Of a stretch of 64,000 nucleotides of DNA, positions 61,699 through 64,000 are shown one piece after another. The position numbers and the translations under genes were made by a program. Source of the stretch: Halobacillus halophilus DSM 2266 (GTDB taxonomy: Bacteria > Bacillota > Bacilli > Bacillales > Halobacillaceae); NCBI RefSeq assembly GCF_000284515.1, contig NC_017668.1:186001-250000 (forward strand), given 5' to 3'. Within the stretch, counting starts at the first letter, position 1, and each line of letters opens with the position of its first letter. Below the pieces are notes generated by a model. The model made no database searches and was not told the DNA's origin. It saw only the letters and a list, made by a program, of their open reading frames with translations.

Positions 61699-61802
61699 AA
61701 TAGGACAAAAACGAGCTTACCATCTTATATAAGTGAAAGGGTGATAAATTTACAAACTATTCGATCATTCTGGGTAGTCTTATGTTAACCTTAGAGTAAC
61801 TA

Positions 61803-61883
61803 TTATTCACTTATGAATAACGATTGCAAGCAGTTTCCTAGGAGTGAGTAAAATTCAATTGAATTTATATTCAAATTTGAATA
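61803..61883. promoter_or_regulatory. Three ATTCA-n-TGAAT palindromes before the sigma-54 activator gene
   Basis: TTATTCACTTATGAATAA (61803-61820), AAATTCAATTGAATTT (61851-61866) and TATTCAAATTTGAATA (61868-61883). The last two are perfect 16-bp palindromes. All share ATTCA, 2-4 bases, TGAAT. They end 19 bases before the start codon and look like a set of operators, possibly for autoregulation. Confidence 0.6.
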
Positions 61884-61902
61884 ATGAGGGTGATGTGGTG
61901 AT

Positions 61903-63264
61903 ATGACAGAGTGGGATGAATATAAAACGATCTTTCATTCGCTCCAGGAAGATATTCTCGTCACAAAAACGGACGGGACTATTGTAAAAGTAAGCGAAGG
62001 CACTGGGGCAGTATATGATATTAATGCAGATGAGCTGATGGGCAGATCCGTCTATGATCTGGAAAAAGAAGGACTCTTTACTCCTCTTGCTACGCCAAAA
62101 GTCGTGGAGTCGCAAGAGAGAGCGACTTTTGTTCAAACCCTTAAGGGTGGTAAGAAATTGCTGGTTACGGCTTTGCCCGTTTTTAATAATGACGGTGAGC
62201 TTGTACGTGTAGTCAGCTACTCGCATGATGTAACGGAATTAATGGAAATCAAGGCCGGAATGGAAGAGATGACGGTTGAGATGGAGCGTGTAAGAGATGA
62301 GCTTACTCGGTTAAAGCAGCAGAATGAGGGAGAGTTTATTGCTAAAAGTGAACAAATGCGCAAAGTCCTCGCTACAGCCAGTCAGGTGGCGGGTGTAGAC
62401 GTAAATGTTCTTCTCTTAGGTGAGTCTGGGGTAGGCAAGACAGAGCTAGCAAAAATGATGCATGAAAAAAGCGAGCGTTCAAGCGGCCCCTTTATTGAAG
62501 TAAACTGCGGAGCGATCCCGGATTCATTATTTGAAGCAGAACTGTTCGGTTATGAAGGCGGCTCCTTTACGGGGGCTACTAAAGGAGGAAGGAAGGGATT
62601 TGCTGAACTGGCTTCTGGCGGAACCTTGTTTCTGGACGAGGTAGGAGAGTTATCCCTGGCCAATCAAGTAAAGGTACTAAAATTAATTCAGAAAAAAGAG
62701 TTCTATAAAGTAGGCGGCCGTAAAGAAATTCATTCCGATTTCCGCCTGATTAGTGCAACAAATAAGCATTTAAAAGAATCTGTAGAGCAAAAGCTGTTTA
62801 GAGAAGACCTTTATTTCCGGCTGAATGTAGTTCCTTTAACGATTCCTCCTTTAAGGGAAAGAAAAGAAGATATTACCCCGCTTCTCCAATCCTTTCTTGA
62901 GCATTTTACGACCCGTTATAAAAGAAAAAAAGTGTTAGATCGAGATGTACTGCATGAATTGAACAAATTGGAATGGAAAGGGAATGTAAGAGAGCTTATG
63001 AATCTGGTGGAAAGATTAGTCGTTACTTCGCAGGACACTATTATTCTTCCTTCCGATCTCCCTGAATCCTATCAGCAGATCATTTCTTCCTATTCAGAAA
63101 TGAATAATTTTGAGGAACCCTTGGCTATGACCATGGAAAAAGTAGAAAAAGAAAGACTGGAACAAGCGAAACAAAAATTTCATACAACGACTAAAATAGC
63201 AGAAGCACTGGGCATCAGCCAGCCTACCGTAGTTAGAAAACTCAAAAAATACAGAATTAAATAA
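61903..63264 (+). CDS. Sigma-54-dependent transcriptional activator (PAS-AAA-HTH)
   Basis: 453-residue enhancer-binding protein. PAS domain about 5-115, coiled coil about 120-145, AAA+ domain about 150-385 with Walker A GESGVGKTE, the sigma-54 contact loop GSFTGA (usually GAFTGA), Walker B GGTLFLDEVGEL and the R-finger region FREDLYFRLNVVPL; C-terminal Fis-type helix-turn-helix (TTKIAEALGISQPTVVRKLKKYRI). It lies directly upstream of a -24/-12 promoter and a yjiH-like gene, its likely target. The PAS ligand is unknown. ATG with GAGGGTGATG upstream. Confidence 0.92.
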   Translation: MTEWDEYKTIFHSLQEDILVTKTDGTIVKVSEGTGAVYDINADELMGRSVYDLEKEGLFTPLATPKVVESQERATFVQTLKGGKKLLVTALPVFNNDGELVRVVSYSHDVTELMEIKAGMEEMTVEMERVRDELTRLKQQNEGEFIAKSEQMRKVLATASQVAGVDVNVLLLGESGVGKTELAKMMHEKSERSSGPFIEVNCGAIPDSLFEAELFGYEGGSFTGATKGGRKGFAELASGGTLFLDEVGELSLANQVKVLKLIQKKEFYKVGGRKEIHSDFRLISATNKHLKESVEQKLFREDLYFRLNVVPLTIPPLRERKEDITPLLQSFLEHFTTRYKRKKVLDRDVLHELNKLEWKGNVRELMNLVERLVVTSQDTIILPSDLPESYQQIISSYSEMNNFEEPLAMTMEKVEKERLEQAKQKFHTTTKIAEALGISQPTVVRKLKKYRIK

Positions 63265-63268
63265 TAAA

Positions 63269-63286
63269 TTGGCACGATACTTGCAT
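63269..63286 (+). promoter_or_regulatory. Sigma-54 (-24/-12) promoter
   Basis: TTGGCACGATACTTGCAT fits the consensus TTGGCAC-N5-TTGCW at every fixed position. It starts 4 bases after the activator stop codon and points toward the yjiH-like gene at 63543. Confidence 0.88.
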
Positions 63287-63291
63287 GTTAC

Positions 63292-63326
63292 AAAGGTAAG
63301 AGACTGTAGTCTTTTGCCTTTTTTTA
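63292..63326 (+). terminator. Terminator overlapping the sigma-54 start site
   Basis: AAAGGTAAGAGACT (63292-63305) pairs at all 14 positions, G-T pairs included, with AGTCTTTTGCCTTT (63308-63321), then T residues. It would stop read-through from the activator gene. The predicted sigma-54 start (about 63296) falls inside the first arm, so that transcript would carry only a shortened stem. Confidence 0.65.
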
Positions 63327-63542
63327 TTAGTTTTTGTTAGAGGTCGTGGCCGATTTCTCTTAAACGTGATCTTCGACTAAAGGGGATTGTGGAAGAAGCC
63401 TTTTCGAGGTGTTGTGTGGAGGAGTGTTCCAGGAATCAGCTCGTCCAGCTAGTACAAAGGTGTAGAGTGGCTGAGAGATTTGTCTTAGACGATAGGTTGT
63501 TTTCAATGTAACCTTATTAAATAATTTTAAGGAGTGGAAGCG

Positions 63543-64000
63543 ATGGAGGTTAAGCAAAAAGAAAGTTTTCAATCGGAGGAATGGAATGAGCAACAGGGTA
63601 ATGGGAAGCGGCACTCCAGTCGAAGTTATTTTTGGTTTATAGTTCCTTCTTTATTAGGCGTGTTATTGTTTTTATTCCCTATTCCTTACGGCGGAAAAAT
63701 TACGATTGGCGTCGGCATTATGGCAGAATCTGTACAGGCAAATCTGGAGCCGATTCTCCCAAGTTTAATGACAGGAATTCTAGTGGTTTCGGCTATCCTT
63801 CCAGTCGTAGCGAAAACGGTGAAGCCAAAATTTATCATCGATCAACCGTTCATAAAACAACTATTTGATGTGAACACGTTTTGGATGGTCACGAGAATAA
63901 TTGGAGCTGTATTTGCTCTGATGACTCTTTTTGCCGTTGGACCGAAGTTTATCATTTCTGATGTTACCGGTGGCACTATGCTTTATTCTCTCGTCCCTGT
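63543..64000 (+). CDS. YjiH family membrane protein (3' truncated by window edge)
   Basis: Open from ATG 63543 (AAGGAG upstream) to the window end, 152 codons visible. A hydrophilic N-terminus of about 30 residues, then membrane segments FIVPSLLGVLLFLFPIPY, LMTGILVVSAILPVVAKTV and TRIIGAVFALMTLFAV. This fits the YjiH family of Gate-domain (nucleoside-recognition-type) transporters. Behind a sigma-54 promoter and its activator, so expression depends on the activator's signal. Substrate unknown. The 5' leader of about 250 bases between promoter and gene shows no other gene. Confidence 0.8.
   Translation, partial: MEVKQKESFQSEEWNEQQGNGKRHSSRSYFWFIVPSLLGVLLFLFPIPYGGKITIGVGIMAESVQANLEPILPSLMTGILVVSAILPVVAKTVKPKFIIDQPFIKQLFDVNTFWMVTRIIGAVFALMTLFAVGPKFIISDVTGGTMLYSLVP

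Overview
The window looks like chromosome of a low-to-medium GC, endospore-forming Bacillaceae, most likely a salt-adapted one of the Halobacillus/Thalassobacillus type. This is inferred from GGAGG-type ribosome sites, frequent TTG/GTG starts, a T-box leader in front of an ileS2-type isoleucyl-tRNA synthetase, a SleB-like cell wall hydrolase, and families typical of this group (YfhO, DUF1450, DUF1189, DUF2935, DUF4385, YjiH). No tRNA, rRNA, prophage or CRISPR array was seen. Both window ends cut a gene: trxB at the left and a yjiH-like gene at the right.

Layout. 1-8.6 kb: end of trxB, a 500-bp inverted-repeat element, an M24 peptidase-like gene with its GntR regulator, and a three-gene cassette (csbB-like, gtcA-like, yfhO) of the type that glycosylates teichoic acid. 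8.6-14.2 kb: small enzymes, a GNAT gene broken by a stop codon, then cydDC behind a Rex-like operator. 14.2-26.5 kb: housekeeping and stress genes, a CzrA-like regulator with a CadA-type metal ATPase, an atypical MurE-like ligase, and a ribF-like/DUF1450/DUF1189 operon. 26.5-28.5 kb: a second copy of the inverted-repeat element, split by a complete IS3-family (IS150-type) insertion sequence. 28.6-40.3 kb: metabolic and membrane genes, including a chemoreceptor, uvsE, guaD, a LysM-SleB hydrolase and an AGCS symporter. 40.4-45 kb: a ThDP enzyme translationally coupled to a GAF-GAF-PAS-GGDEF-EAL protein. 45.2-48.4 kb: a group II intron next to a third inverted-repeat copy. 48.4-52.7 kb: divergent Fur-box-controlled siderophore uptake genes and a reductase. 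52.7-58 kb: small proteins, glsA, cydAB and a methyltransferase. 58.2-64 kb: T-box-ileS2, then a sigma-54 activator followed by a good -24/-12 promoter and the start of a yjiH-like gene.

Genes that work together: cydDC (assembly) and cydAB (oxidase) sit 40 kb apart. The siderophore-binding lipoprotein, two permeases and the flavin reductase form one iron regulon, although no ATPase is present here. The sigma-54 activator probably drives the yjiH-like transporter.

The most unusual content is the family of about 500-bp elements with 17-bp terminal inverted repeats. There are three full copies and one end fragment. Their inner orientation is not linked to their flanking sequence, which suggests inversion or modular recombination. 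Other points are a MurE-like ligase lacking the usual substrate motifs, an M24 gene with an apparent ATC start, a reductase whose NADP glycine motif is gone, and several structured leaders.
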